Below, piece after piece: positions 1 to 6,735 of a stretch of DNA of 8,024 bases. The DNA is from Desulfocapsa sp. Lineage in GTDB: Bacteria; Desulfobacterota; Desulfobulbia; Desulfobulbales; Desulfocapsaceae. The stretch is taken from NCBI GenBank assembly GCA_030635405.1, contig DAOVZA010000072.1, forward strand, positions 1 through 8,024, given 5' to 3'. A model generated the notes under the pieces. It made no database searches. It was given only the letters and a program-made list of their open reading frames with translations, and had not been told where the DNA came from. A program made the translations under genes and the position numbers. Position 1 is the first letter of the stretch; each line of letters opens with the position of its first letter.

Positions 1-1
1 A

Positions 2-424
2 AAGAAACTTGTTGTTATTGATCGATGGTTCGAAAAGGTCTTTCTAAGTGCTTTTGGTATGTACGGTTACTTTACGGCGACAGCTGCTGATTCTTATTAC
101 ACAACCATCCGTTGGTTGGGAATAGCTTTTTTTACGTTGTTTGTTGTTACAATTTTTGTTCGTGGAGGAAGGTCAGGAAACGTATTGTTGTTTGGGTTTT
201 TTACCTGTGCAGGAGGGCTGATTGCCGTATCTTTGTATCATTCCTGGACGAAAGATTTCCAACCTCAAGGAAGATATCTTTTGCCAATTGTCCCAATGTT
301 AAGTATTTTAGCTTTTCATTTTTACAACCTGATGCAAAAATCACTCTCTAAACTGTTGTTACTAGCCATGTTTTTAGTTTCATTTTATTCCTTTATATTT
401 GTGGCGATATTCCAACTGGGATAG
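2..424 (+). CDS. C-terminal part of a polytopic membrane protein, DUF2142-like (5' end outside window)
   Basis: The reading frame is open from the left edge to a TAG stop at 422-424, giving 140 residues of a larger protein. An internal ATG at 59 exists, but in-frame hydrophobic coding upstream of it argues that the true start lies outside the window. Four hydrophobic stretches are visible, with a short loop carrying DFQPQGRYLLPI before the third. A QGRY-L-P signature just ahead of the last membrane helices is typical, in my recollection, of DUF2142 family proteins, which occur in cell-surface polysaccharide loci and are thought to be membrane glycosyltransferases or related factors. The protein is probably an inner-membrane component acting on a lipid-linked glycan. 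A GT39/PMT-type glycosyltransferase is an alternative. A related C-terminal fragment recurs at 4144-4302. The next gene starts 73 bases downstream. Confidence 0.6.
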   Translation, partial: KKLVVIDRWFEKVFLSAFGMYGYFTATAADSYYTTIRWLGIAFFTLFVVTIFVRGGRSGNVLLFGFFTCAGGLIAVSLYHSWTKDFQPQGRYLLPIVPMLSILAFHFYNLMQKSLSKLLLLAMFLVSFYSFIFVAIFQLG

Positions 425-497
425 ATATGAGACACTTTGTATCGCAACTATAAAATCTACAATCATATCGTGGTAAATTTCTGAAAAATAACGATTT

Positions 498-2150
498 ATG
501 AAAGTATATAAATTTTTCAAAAAATATTACTATATTCTTTCTTCAATCCTTTTATTGATCACTGTTTTTATATCCCTTGTAGCACTCTCTAAAGCAATTT
601 TACCTGATGCCTCACGAATTACGGTGACCGTTGCTCTTGATCACTCCGATGAACTCAAGTTGTTTTATTGGAATGGCTTGAGGAAAGGCTCCTTTGACGA
701 GCATTTTTCTGTCATTTCAAACAGAGTTAAAAAAAATAAAAAACAGAAAGCTGACTTTTTATTACACGATAAACCTGTCACTAAGGTACGACTTGATCTC
801 GGTGGAAAGGCAGGGCTTGTAAAGTTATATAAAATTGTTGTTTATAGTCATTTTACAAAGCCTGTTGTATACAGGCCTGCCGATATTTACCGCCTATTCG
901 AACCTGGAAAAAAAGAAATACAAATGTCCTTGAGGAAGGATCATGTTGAAATTATCTCTCACACAGATGGCCCGTACCTGACTTCAACAAAACCGCTGAA
1001 TTCAAATGTTTTTCTTTTATATATATTACCATTGATTATTTCAGTTCTTCTCGTTCTTGTTATACAACGCATTGATTTCTCAAAAATGCCTTCATTTTTT
1101 GATATCAATAAGAAGAAGCCATCATCTGGCTCTAATGTCTATGCTCTTGATGGTCTACGAGGAATTGCTGCTCTCATGGTTGTTGCCGACCATACGTGGG
1201 GGCGGTTTACAGGGCTTGGCGCTGGTGGGGTTTGGATTTTTATGAGTTTAAGTGGCTTCTTGCTTGCTCGCCCGTTTATCAATGATTCTAAACGTGCCTT
1301 TTCGTTGAAATACTGGAGTGACTTTTTTGTACGACGGGTACAGCGTATTGTTCACCTATCTTATTTTTATATAGTGCCTGTTGTCTTTATTTCTTCTCGT
1401 TTTAATGAGGCAATCAGGCATTTTCTCTTTGTGCAGGGAAGTGGGCATCTATGGGTGGTCCCTCAGGAAGCATTTTTTTATCTCCTCACTCCTGTTCTTA
1501 TGATTGTAACTATTTTTGCTGCGAGAAATCGCCCATGGCTGATTGTTTTTGGCATGACACTGCTAATGGTTTGGGCAAATTTGATTTTAGATAAACATAT
1601 TATTTCTCTTTATGGGATGACCTATAAGGGCTTACGTCCATTTGTAGGTATCTTTCTATCTGGAATGATAGCGTCTTATCTTTACTATGGTATATATGAA
1701 CCATACGTGAAGACATCTGCTTCAAAACATACTCTACAACCGATATTTGCAAGTTTCGGGGTCATTTTATTACTTGTTTTCCTCCTTGGTTCGACTACTT
1801 ATCTATGGGGAGGCAAAAAGGTTTTTGCTCAGATCTATTTTCCGTGGTTTGGTGTGATGGCAGGTATGTTGCTGTTTGCGATTGTCGCTTCAGAGAAAAC
1901 ATTCTTCAATCGGATGTTATCAACGCTCCCATTACGAGCCCTTGGGGTTGTCTCCTTCAGCTTTTATCTTTTTCACCCATTAGTATATAGTGTCTTAAAA
2001 AAAGCATTGCCGTATTATACAGGGCATTCCTTTGTAGGTTTTCCAAGATTTATTTTAACGTGTTGTCTGAGTTATGTCCTTGCCTGCTTTCTTTATTCGC
2101 ATGTTGAAAAATCATTTTTATTGACTAAACGCAGTAATAAAACGCTATGA
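498..2150 (+). CDS. Membrane acyltransferase 3 family O-acyltransferase with N-terminal periplasmic domain
   Basis: This 550-residue inner-membrane protein probably transfers an acetyl or other acyl group onto a glycan. Residues 11-35 form a first membrane helix. Residues about 38-165 are hydrophilic and strand-rich, and residues 171-190 form a second helix. The acyltransferase 3 domain runs from about 215 to 537. Its hallmarks are LDGLRGIAALMVVADH at 217-232 (R221 and H232 match the conserved Arg and His), an Arg-rich loop RRVQRIV at 279-285, H317-L-W with E324-A-F-F-Y, and SFSFYLFHP at 486-494 near the end. Typical members are 330-400 residues, so the N-terminal 200 residues are an addition (see findings). 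No strong Shine-Dalgarno sequence precedes the ATG at 498, but no better start is visible. The stop overlaps the next start as ATGA, implying translational coupling. The acyl group and acceptor cannot be read from sequence. Confidence 0.88.
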   Translation: MKVYKFFKKYYYILSSILLLITVFISLVALSKAILPDASRITVTVALDHSDELKLFYWNGLRKGSFDEHFSVISNRVKKNKKQKADFLLHDKPVTKVRLDLGGKAGLVKLYKIVVYSHFTKPVVYRPADIYRLFEPGKKEIQMSLRKDHVEIISHTDGPYLTSTKPLNSNVFLLYILPLIISVLLVLVIQRIDFSKMPSFFDINKKKPSSGSNVYALDGLRGIAALMVVADHTWGRFTGLGAGGVWIFMSLSGFLLARPFINDSKRAFSLKYWSDFFVRRVQRIVHLSYFYIVPVVFISSRFNEAIRHFLFVQGSGHLWVVPQEAFFYLLTPVLMIVTIFAARNRPWLIVFGMTLLMVWANLILDKHIISLYGMTYKGLRPFVGIFLSGMIASYLYYGIYEPYVKTSASKHTLQPIFASFGVILLLVFLLGSTTYLWGGKKVFAQIYFPWFGVMAGMLLFAIVASEKTFFNRMLSTLPLRALGVVSFSFYLFHPLVYSVLKKALPYYTGHSFVGFPRFILTCCLSYVLACFLYSHVEKSFLLTKRSNKTL

Positions 2151-3322
2151 AAATATTATTTATATCTCCACAACCTTTTTTTCAGTGGCGGGGATCGCCA
2201 ATCCGGGTCAATCTCAACATGCTTGCCTTGACCAAATTGGACTATTCAGTTGACCTTCTAACGCTACCCATTGGTGAAGATAAAACTTTTGAAAATGGAA
2301 GAGTAATACGTGTTGCCAATCCTCTTAACATTGAAGATGTTCCCATCGGCCCGTCTCTTCTTAAAATATTTTTTGATATATTAATTCTTTGGAAAGGTTT
2401 CACCCTCTGCCGGAAAAATAAATATGATATTATTCATGGTGTTGAGGAAGCCGGCATGATCGCTGTTGTGTTGTCGAGATTATTTAAAACGCGATCAATT
2501 TTCGAAAAACATTCAGATCCATTCTCCTACAAGAAAGGATTTTTGAAAAATTGTATTCTTTCTATTTATGCCTTTGTCGAACGAATGACCGTTAAAATGG
2601 TTGACGCTGTAATATGTACAGGTCCGGGTCTTGTTAAGCAGGTTGAAGAGATGGAAACCGGAACAAAAGCTTTTCATATTTTTGATATTCCATCTTCCTT
2701 AGTTGAAGCAGAGCCTGATAAAGTAGATTCTTTGAAGAAAGAACTTCAGCATGACGAGAACGAGGTTCTTATTGCTTTCGTCGGATCCTTTGCCTCCTAT
2801 CAGGGGGTGGATCTAATGTTTGCTGCTATCCCTGAAGTGATGAAAGAAGAAACCAATGCCCGCTTTGTAATTATTGGTGGGAGCGATGAGGAAATAGCTG
2901 AAAGAAAATTGATTCTTAAAAAAGAAGGAGTTGAGGAAAATGTAACGTTTCTTGGTAAAATTGCACCTGATATTCTCCCTCATTACCTTAGTGCTTCTGA
3001 TATTCTTCTTTCTCCCAGGGCCACAGGTGTTAATACGCCCTTAAAAATTTTAGATTATATGAAAGCAGGACGTTCCATAGTTGCAACTGACATTCCTTCA
3101 AATAGACTACTGATGAATGAAAAAAATGGTATGCTTATGGAGGCAACACCTTCTCAGTTTGCCCGTGGAATTACAATGTTAATCAGAGATGAGGGGAAAA
3201 GAGAAGCAATGGGAATTGAAAATTTAAAAATGTACAAAATAAAGTATAATTTTAATGAGTATTGCAAAAGAATATCAGACTGTTATAGCTATGTGCTTGA
3301 TACTGAAAAAACAATTAAATAA
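2147..3322 (+). CDS. Glycosyltransferase family 4 (GT-B fold)
   Basis: This 391-residue cytoplasmic or membrane-associated transferase should move a sugar from a nucleotide-sugar donor to a growing lipid-linked glycan. The N-terminal half begins MKILFISPQPFF, the usual first Rossmann strand, with a Gly/Ser-containing loop near residues 15-18. The C-terminal donor-binding half starts near 206, with FVGSFASYQGVDLM at 211-224 and RFVIIGG at 239-245. LSPRATGVNTPLKILDYMKAG, at 288-308, occupies the place of the GT4 EX7E motif. The second acidic residue is D303, while the first Glu position is not acidic. A P-x-K-x-x-D/E-Y-M-x-x-G form occurs in a known GT4 subgroup, so this is probably not inactivating. 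The start overlaps the preceding stop (ATGA) and lacks its own ribosome binding site. Donor sugar and acceptor cannot be predicted. Confidence 0.88.
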   Translation: MKILFISPQPFFQWRGSPIRVNLNMLALTKLDYSVDLLTLPIGEDKTFENGRVIRVANPLNIEDVPIGPSLLKIFFDILILWKGFTLCRKNKYDIIHGVEEAGMIAVVLSRLFKTRSIFEKHSDPFSYKKGFLKNCILSIYAFVERMTVKMVDAVICTGPGLVKQVEEMETGTKAFHIFDIPSSLVEAEPDKVDSLKKELQHDENEVLIAFVGSFASYQGVDLMFAAIPEVMKEETNARFVIIGGSDEEIAERKLILKKEGVEENVTFLGKIAPDILPHYLSASDILLSPRATGVNTPLKILDYMKAGRSIVATDIPSNRLLMNEKNGMLMEATPSQFARGITMLIRDEGKREAMGIENLKMYKIKYNFNEYCKRISDCYSYVLDTEKTIK

Positions 3323-3344
3323 TATTATAGGCTAGTGAATTATC

Positions 3345-4118
3345 ATGACTCAAGTTGTTGCTGATACCCATCTTCATTTTTATCCATGTTATGACCTCAA
3401 GCAGGGGCTGAATACATTACGTAAAAATCTCTCCTTACTGTCATCTGAGGCTGTCCAATTAGGATTCCTGGCTGAAAGGCATGATTGTCATTTTTTTAGA
3501 GATATCTGTGAAGGCAATCTGTTCAATGATGATTCCTCCATTGAGGTTCTTCCATTAGGAGAATCTGTACTACTAAAACAAAAAGGCTTTAATGATCTTT
3601 ATCTTTTTGCCGGTCGCCAAATTATTACTCAGGAACGTCTTGAAATTCTTGCATTGACCATCGATACCGATATCCCAGATGGCTTACCTGCAGAAGAAGT
3701 TATCAATAGGGTACGTGAAAAAGGTGGCATTAGTGTACTGAGTTGGGCACCTGGGAAATGGTTTTTTAAACGTGGTGAAATTGTGAACAAAATTATTTCT
3801 GAACACAACTTTTCTGAGTTGGCAATCGGAGACACAACTTTACGTCCATGGTGTTGGCCTACTCCAAAGCTTATGGCTAAAGCGAAGAAAAGCGGCTACT
3901 CAGTTCTTGCAGGGTCAGATCCTTTGCCATTTGAGGGAGAAGAAAAGATGATGGGATGCTATGCATCGTTATGGGATTTTGATTTTAACCATGAAAACCC
4001 GGTTCAATCCGTTCGTTCTTATATTAAAGGAACAAAGGATGTTTCTGTTGCCGTTGGAGGGGGATCAGGGTTACTACAGACCCTGACGAGACTTTATAAA
4101 AATAAAAAATCCAAGTAA
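3345..4118 (+). CDS. Divergent PHP-like metal-dependent hydrolase of a polysaccharide locus
   Basis: This is a 257-residue soluble protein without signal peptide or membrane helix. Its layout follows the PHP (polymerase and histidinol phosphatase) fold. ADTHLHFY at 6-13 matches the first D-x-H-x-H metal motif, and LAERHDCHF at 42-50 sits where PHP proteins carry T-D-H. AGRQIITQERLEILAL at 89-104 aligns with the G-x-E-i-s/t...LaL strand. GGISVLSWAPGKW at 127-139 replaces the G-G-x-x-x-x-a-H-P segment, and LAGSDPLPFEGEE at 188-200 replaces GSDxH. D7, H9, H11, H46 and D192 are kept, while the usual Glu, HP-His and final His appear as Q92, W134 and L194. A phosphoesterase or amidohydrolase-like role in sugar metabolism is possible, but the altered ligands leave activity uncertain. 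The gene starts 22 bases after the GT4 stop with only a weak ribosome binding site, and is probably co-transcribed with it. Confidence 0.6.
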   Translation: MTQVVADTHLHFYPCYDLKQGLNTLRKNLSLLSSEAVQLGFLAERHDCHFFRDICEGNLFNDDSSIEVLPLGESVLLKQKGFNDLYLFAGRQIITQERLEILALTIDTDIPDGLPAEEVINRVREKGGISVLSWAPGKWFFKRGEIVNKIISEHNFSELAIGDTTLRPWCWPTPKLMAKAKKSGYSVLAGSDPLPFEGEEKMMGCYASLWDFDFNHENPVQSVRSYIKGTKDVSVAVGGGSGLLQTLTRLYKNKKSK

Positions 4119-4143
4119 AATTTTAACTAGTGATATCTCATCC

Positions 4144-4302
4144 TTCCCCATTGTTCCCATACTTGGGGTTGTTTATAGCCAGTCACTGGAGTATATAAAC
4201 AAAAAAATATTCACATTATTCTTGTTAGCTATATTTTTTATTTCCATGTACTCGTTTGTTTTTGTTGCATTGCTGGGAATTCATAAAATTCAAATTATGT
4301 GA
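4144..4302 (+). pseudogene. 3' remnant of a second DUF2142-like membrane protein gene
   Basis: In the frame of position 4144, translation gives FPIVPILGVVYSQSL, then EYINKK, then a hydrophobic stretch ending in FISMYSFVFVALLG, and a TGA stop at 4300-4302. Aligned without gaps, 18 of the first 47 residues are identical to the C-terminus of the membrane protein ending at 424. The shared parts include PIVP, LLA and YSF-FVA, and both copies lie close to their stop codons. The frame is open back to 4087, just after a TGA, but contains no usable start before an internal ATG at 4246, and similarity ends near the PIVP motif. The QGRY loop and all earlier helices are missing. The fragment therefore looks like a truncated relic. 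DNA identity between the two copies is modest, so this is an old paralogue and not a fresh duplication. Confidence 0.68.
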
Positions 4303-4363
4303 ACCAATTTGTTGTGTTCAACCTACGTTACGTATTTATTAATGAATGAGGGTTGCGATTATC

Positions 4364-4393
4364 ATGAAATAAAATTACATTTCATTCTTTTTT
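4364..4393 (+). terminator. Weak AT-rich hairpin followed by a T-run (possible terminator)
   Basis: ATGAAAT at 4364-4370 and ATTTCAT at 4379-4385 form a perfect 7-bp inverted repeat with an 8-base loop. Six T residues follow at 4388-4393. The arrangement is that of a factor-independent terminator, and it lies after the end of the left module. The stem has only one G-C pair, so it would be weak, and chance formation in this AT-rich stretch is likely enough to keep confidence low. Confidence 0.25.
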
Positions 4394-4453
4394 GATCTTG
4401 TTTCGTAAAACGTATTCAGCTAACAAACTTTTCTGGAAGACGGTATCGGGCAA

Positions 4454-4483
4454 TTGTTATTAAGTTTGATTGATTAGTATATA
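4454..4483 (+). promoter_or_regulatory. Possible sigma-70 type promoter for the epimerase gene
   Basis: TTGTTA at 4454-4459 and TATATA at 4478-4483, separated by 18 bases, resemble -35 and -10 boxes. They lie in the longest non-coding stretch of the window, just ahead of the gene at 4505. Transcription would begin near 4490, leaving almost no room ahead of the ribosome binding site, and AT-rich DNA gives many such matches, so this is tentative. Confidence 0.22.
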
Positions 4484-4490
4484 AATTAGT

Positions 4491-4494
4491 GGAG
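4491..4494 (+). promoter_or_regulatory. Ribosome binding site of the epimerase gene
   Basis: GGAG lies 10 bases before the ATG at 4505. It supports that start over the alternatives and is one of the clearer Shine-Dalgarno matches in the window. It fits a gene that begins a new translational unit after the 386-base gap. Confidence 0.5.
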
Positions 4495-4504
4495 TAAATA
4501 AGAG

Positions 4505-5527
4505 ATGGACGAAAATTTGTGTAAAATCCCGGAAGGGACTTCTGTTCTGGTTACCGGAGCAACAGGTTTCACTGGAACTGTTTTAACCAGAAAGCTTATT
4601 AAAGCTGGTCTTAAAGTATCAGCTGTTGCAAGAACTAGCTCAAACATTGAACCGTTACAGGATCTGGATATAAAATGGTTTCGGGGAGATGTTTTTGACG
4701 AAGAAATAATGAAAAAAGCACTTGCTGGCCAGGAGTATGTCTTTCATGTGGCTGCCGCCTTTCGTGATGCAAAGTCCATGGAAAAGGATTACTGGAACGT
4801 CCATGTCAAATCAACCCAGATCATTGTTAATGAGGTTGTAAAAAACCCTGATTTTAAACGATATATTCATATTTCAACCATTGGCGTTCATGGTCATATT
4901 GAGAACCCGCCTGCTACGGAGGAATACCCCTTTGCCCCTGGTGATGGATACCAGCGTACCAAGCTACAGGCTGAAGAATGGCTCAATGAATATGCTTCAG
5001 AAAACAAGATATCATATACGATTATCAGACCTGCTGCTATCTATGGTCCGGGTGACAGACGATTGGTTAAATTGTTCAAGATGGGATTGAAATCATATTT
5101 CCCACTGCTTGGAAATGGTAACTGTATGTATCATCTTGTTCATGTCGATGATTTGACAAATTCGTTTATCATTGCTGCAACTCACGAAGATGCCGAAGGA
5201 GAAACGATTATCTCCGGTGCAGAAGAGCCGATTGCCATAGCTGATATTGCCAAGATTGTTGCCGAACATTTCGGGAAAAAGAGTAAGGTTATCCGCCTAC
5301 CCATCGGCCCGTTTTTCCTTCTTGGAGACATTTGCGAGTTTATCTGTAAACCGCTCAAGATTGAACCGCCAATATATCGGCGCAGAGTTGCTTTTTATTC
5401 CAAAGATCGTAACTTTGATATTTCCAAAATGAAAAAAGTATTGGGGTATTCACCAATACATTCAAATAAAGATGGTATTATTGAAACAGCAGACTGGTAT
5501 GTTGAACAGGGTTGGCTTAACGTTTAA
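4505..5527 (+). CDS. NAD(P)-dependent epimerase/dehydratase, extended short-chain family
   Basis: This 340-residue cytoplasmic enzyme of the extended short-chain dehydrogenase family probably oxidises, epimerises or reduces a nucleotide sugar or a related substrate. The dinucleotide-binding glycine motif TGATGFTG is at 17-24, with D63 in the following GDV strand end and HVAAAF at 81-86 in the place of the usual H-x-A-A motif. The catalytic triad reads S124, Y149 and K153 (YQRTK). RPAAIYGPGD at 175-184 and HLVHVDDLT at 210-218 are typical substrate-domain landmarks. Length matches family norms. The closest resemblance by eye is to the 3-beta-hydroxysteroid dehydrogenase/hopanoid-associated epimerase-like branch and not to GalE itself, so the substrate is open. 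The gene follows the gap holding the DUF2142 relic and is 32 bases from the pyruvyl transferase gene, probably in one transcript. Confidence 0.87.
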   Translation: MDENLCKIPEGTSVLVTGATGFTGTVLTRKLIKAGLKVSAVARTSSNIEPLQDLDIKWFRGDVFDEEIMKKALAGQEYVFHVAAAFRDAKSMEKDYWNVHVKSTQIIVNEVVKNPDFKRYIHISTIGVHGHIENPPATEEYPFAPGDGYQRTKLQAEEWLNEYASENKISYTIIRPAAIYGPGDRRLVKLFKMGLKSYFPLLGNGNCMYHLVHVDDLTNSFIIAATHEDAEGETIISGAEEPIAIADIAKIVAEHFGKKSKVIRLPIGPFFLLGDICEFICKPLKIEPPIYRRRVAFYSKDRNFDISKMKKVLGYSPIHSNKDGIIETADWYVEQGWLNV

Positions 5528-5550
5528 TAAATTGAATTGTTTATAATATT

Positions 5551-5555
5551 GAGGG
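5551..5555 (+). promoter_or_regulatory. Ribosome binding site of the pyruvyl transferase gene
   Basis: GAGGG lies four bases before the ATG at 5560. The spacing is short but usable, and the match supports this ATG as the start. No terminator is visible in the 32 bases between the epimerase stop and this start. Confidence 0.45.
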
Positions 5556-5559
5556 TTCC

Positions 5560-6735
5560 ATGAAGACGATTACTGTTTTAGGTAATAACTCCGGTCGTAA
5601 TGCCGGTGATAACGCTATTTTAGGCAATCTTTTAGATGATTTTGCTCTGGTTAGATCTGATATCACCTTTAAAATTCCAACTTTAAGTACTAGTTTTATA
5701 CAGAAAAGTTTTGGTCATCATCCGGTTAAACCCATTGGTATGATGCCATGGAATCTGGCACTGAAAAATCTTGGCTGGCCAATGTACAGTGCCATGACGA
5801 ACACTGACATGGTGCTGATTACTGACAATATTTTATTTGATCGTAAGTTTAACAATCCATTTGTTAATAATCTTAAGTCGATTGCTTTATTTGCACCTTC
5901 ATGTAAGAAAAAGAATATTCCAATAGTATTTTATAATTCATCAATTGGTCCCATCGACCATGAAGTTGGCAAAAACGCACTCCAGAAGGTTCTTGATTCT
6001 TCTCCACTGGTAATCACAAGAGATGCTCAGACAAAAAGTCTTATCGAAGATCTTAAATTAAACCATCCAGACATAGTTATTCATGCTGATTGTGCCTTGA
6101 ATACCAAGTTGCCGTCTGAAAAGCGGATGGATGAAATTATTAGTAAAGAAGGCCTGTTCACTAATCAAAAGGGAACGATAGGTCTCAATGTTAATGCTTA
6201 TATTGACAACTGGAGTGAAACCGGAAGTTTAAATCGTGAAAACTTTTGTAAAATTCTGGGTGGTACTGCTGACGCATTAATTGAACAACTTGACGTTGAT
6301 ATTCTTTTCACTGTAAGTCAGATCATGGATATGAAGGTAACTTTGGAATGTGTTCAGCATAGCCGTCATCAATCCAGAATTAAAGTAGTTGGCAACTGTG
6401 ATTACACCTTCCAGGAGCTCACCGGCTTACTGAGCAAAGTTGATGTGCACGCAGCGCTTCGTACCCATACGTTAATCTTTTCTTCAGCCGTGGGAACACC
6501 ACCCATTTCAATAAACGCATATCCCAAAAGTGCAGGGTTTTTAAGAACTGTGGGGATGGGAGACTGGACAATAGATTTTGAGGATTTATCTGTCGAAAAC
6601 CTAACAGCTTTAATGTCTAAAGCATGGAACGAAAGAGAAGGTCTTGCTGAATTGATGGAGCCCATTGTTAAACTTGAAAAACAGAAATCAAGAGATAGCG
6701 TTACCCTGGTAACCAATATCCTAGATGCATTGTAG
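5560..6735 (+). CDS. Polysaccharide pyruvyl transferase family protein
   Basis: This 391-residue protein resembles the polysaccharide pyruvyl transferase family (CsaB/WcaK-like), whose members put a ketal-linked pyruvate from phosphoenolpyruvate onto a sugar of an exopolysaccharide or cell-wall glycan. The start, VLGNNSGRNAGDNAIL at 6-21, matches the N-x-G-D-x-a-i-l opening. VFYNSSIGPI at 123-132 and VITRDAQTKSLI at 151-162 match the middle landmarks (family form G-x-G-P and R-D...S). Near the C-terminus RTHTLIFSSAVGTPPISINA at 301-320, followed by YPKSAGFL, matches the family's R-x-H...G-x-P...Y-x-x-K-x-x-g-f pattern, with H303 and K323 present. There is no signal peptide, so it is cytoplasmic, acting on a lipid-linked precursor. 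Some family members do not have pyruvyl transferase activity, so the donor is inferred. The TAG stop shares one base with the next GTG start. Confidence 0.82.
   Translation: MKTITVLGNNSGRNAGDNAILGNLLDDFALVRSDITFKIPTLSTSFIQKSFGHHPVKPIGMMPWNLALKNLGWPMYSAMTNTDMVLITDNILFDRKFNNPFVNNLKSIALFAPSCKKKNIPIVFYNSSIGPIDHEVGKNALQKVLDSSPLVITRDAQTKSLIEDLKLNHPDIVIHADCALNTKLPSEKRMDEIISKEGLFTNQKGTIGLNVNAYIDNWSETGSLNRENFCKILGGTADALIEQLDVDILFTVSQIMDMKVTLECVQHSRHQSRIKVVGNCDYTFQELTGLLSKVDVHAALRTHTLIFSSAVGTPPISINAYPKSAGFLRTVGMGDWTIDFEDLSVENLTALMSKAWNEREGLAELMEPIVKLEKQKSRDSVTLVTNILDAL

Noticed and set aside
424..469. Inverted repeat GATATGA / TCATATC after the first gene
   Set aside because: The 7-bp arms are separated by 32 bases with no T-run after them, so neither a terminator nor an operator is convincing.
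425..497. Possible promoter before the acyltransferase gene (TTGTAT at 437-442, TATAAA at 449-454)
   Set aside because: The two elements are only six bases apart, far from the usual 16-18, so they cannot form a normal promoter.
2147..3322. GT4 enzyme as inactive because the first Glu of the EX7E motif is missing
   Set aside because: The local P-x-K-x-x-D-Y-M-x-x-G form is shared by an active subgroup of GT4 enzymes, and the rest of the fold landmarks are intact.
3629..3835. Antisense ORF of 68 codons
   Set aside because: It is a shadow of the PHP-like gene with no family resemblance.
2342..5312. Thirteen-base identical repeat CCCATCGGCCCGT at 2342-2354 and 5300-5312
   Set aside because: Both copies lie inside genes and encode a similar P-I-G-P tetrapeptide. 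One such match is expected by chance at about this window size.
6402..6716. Antisense ORF of 104 codons
   Set aside because: It lies wholly inside the well-supported pyruvyl transferase gene, opposite the conserved R-x-H region, and its translation has no recognisable domain or ribosome binding site.
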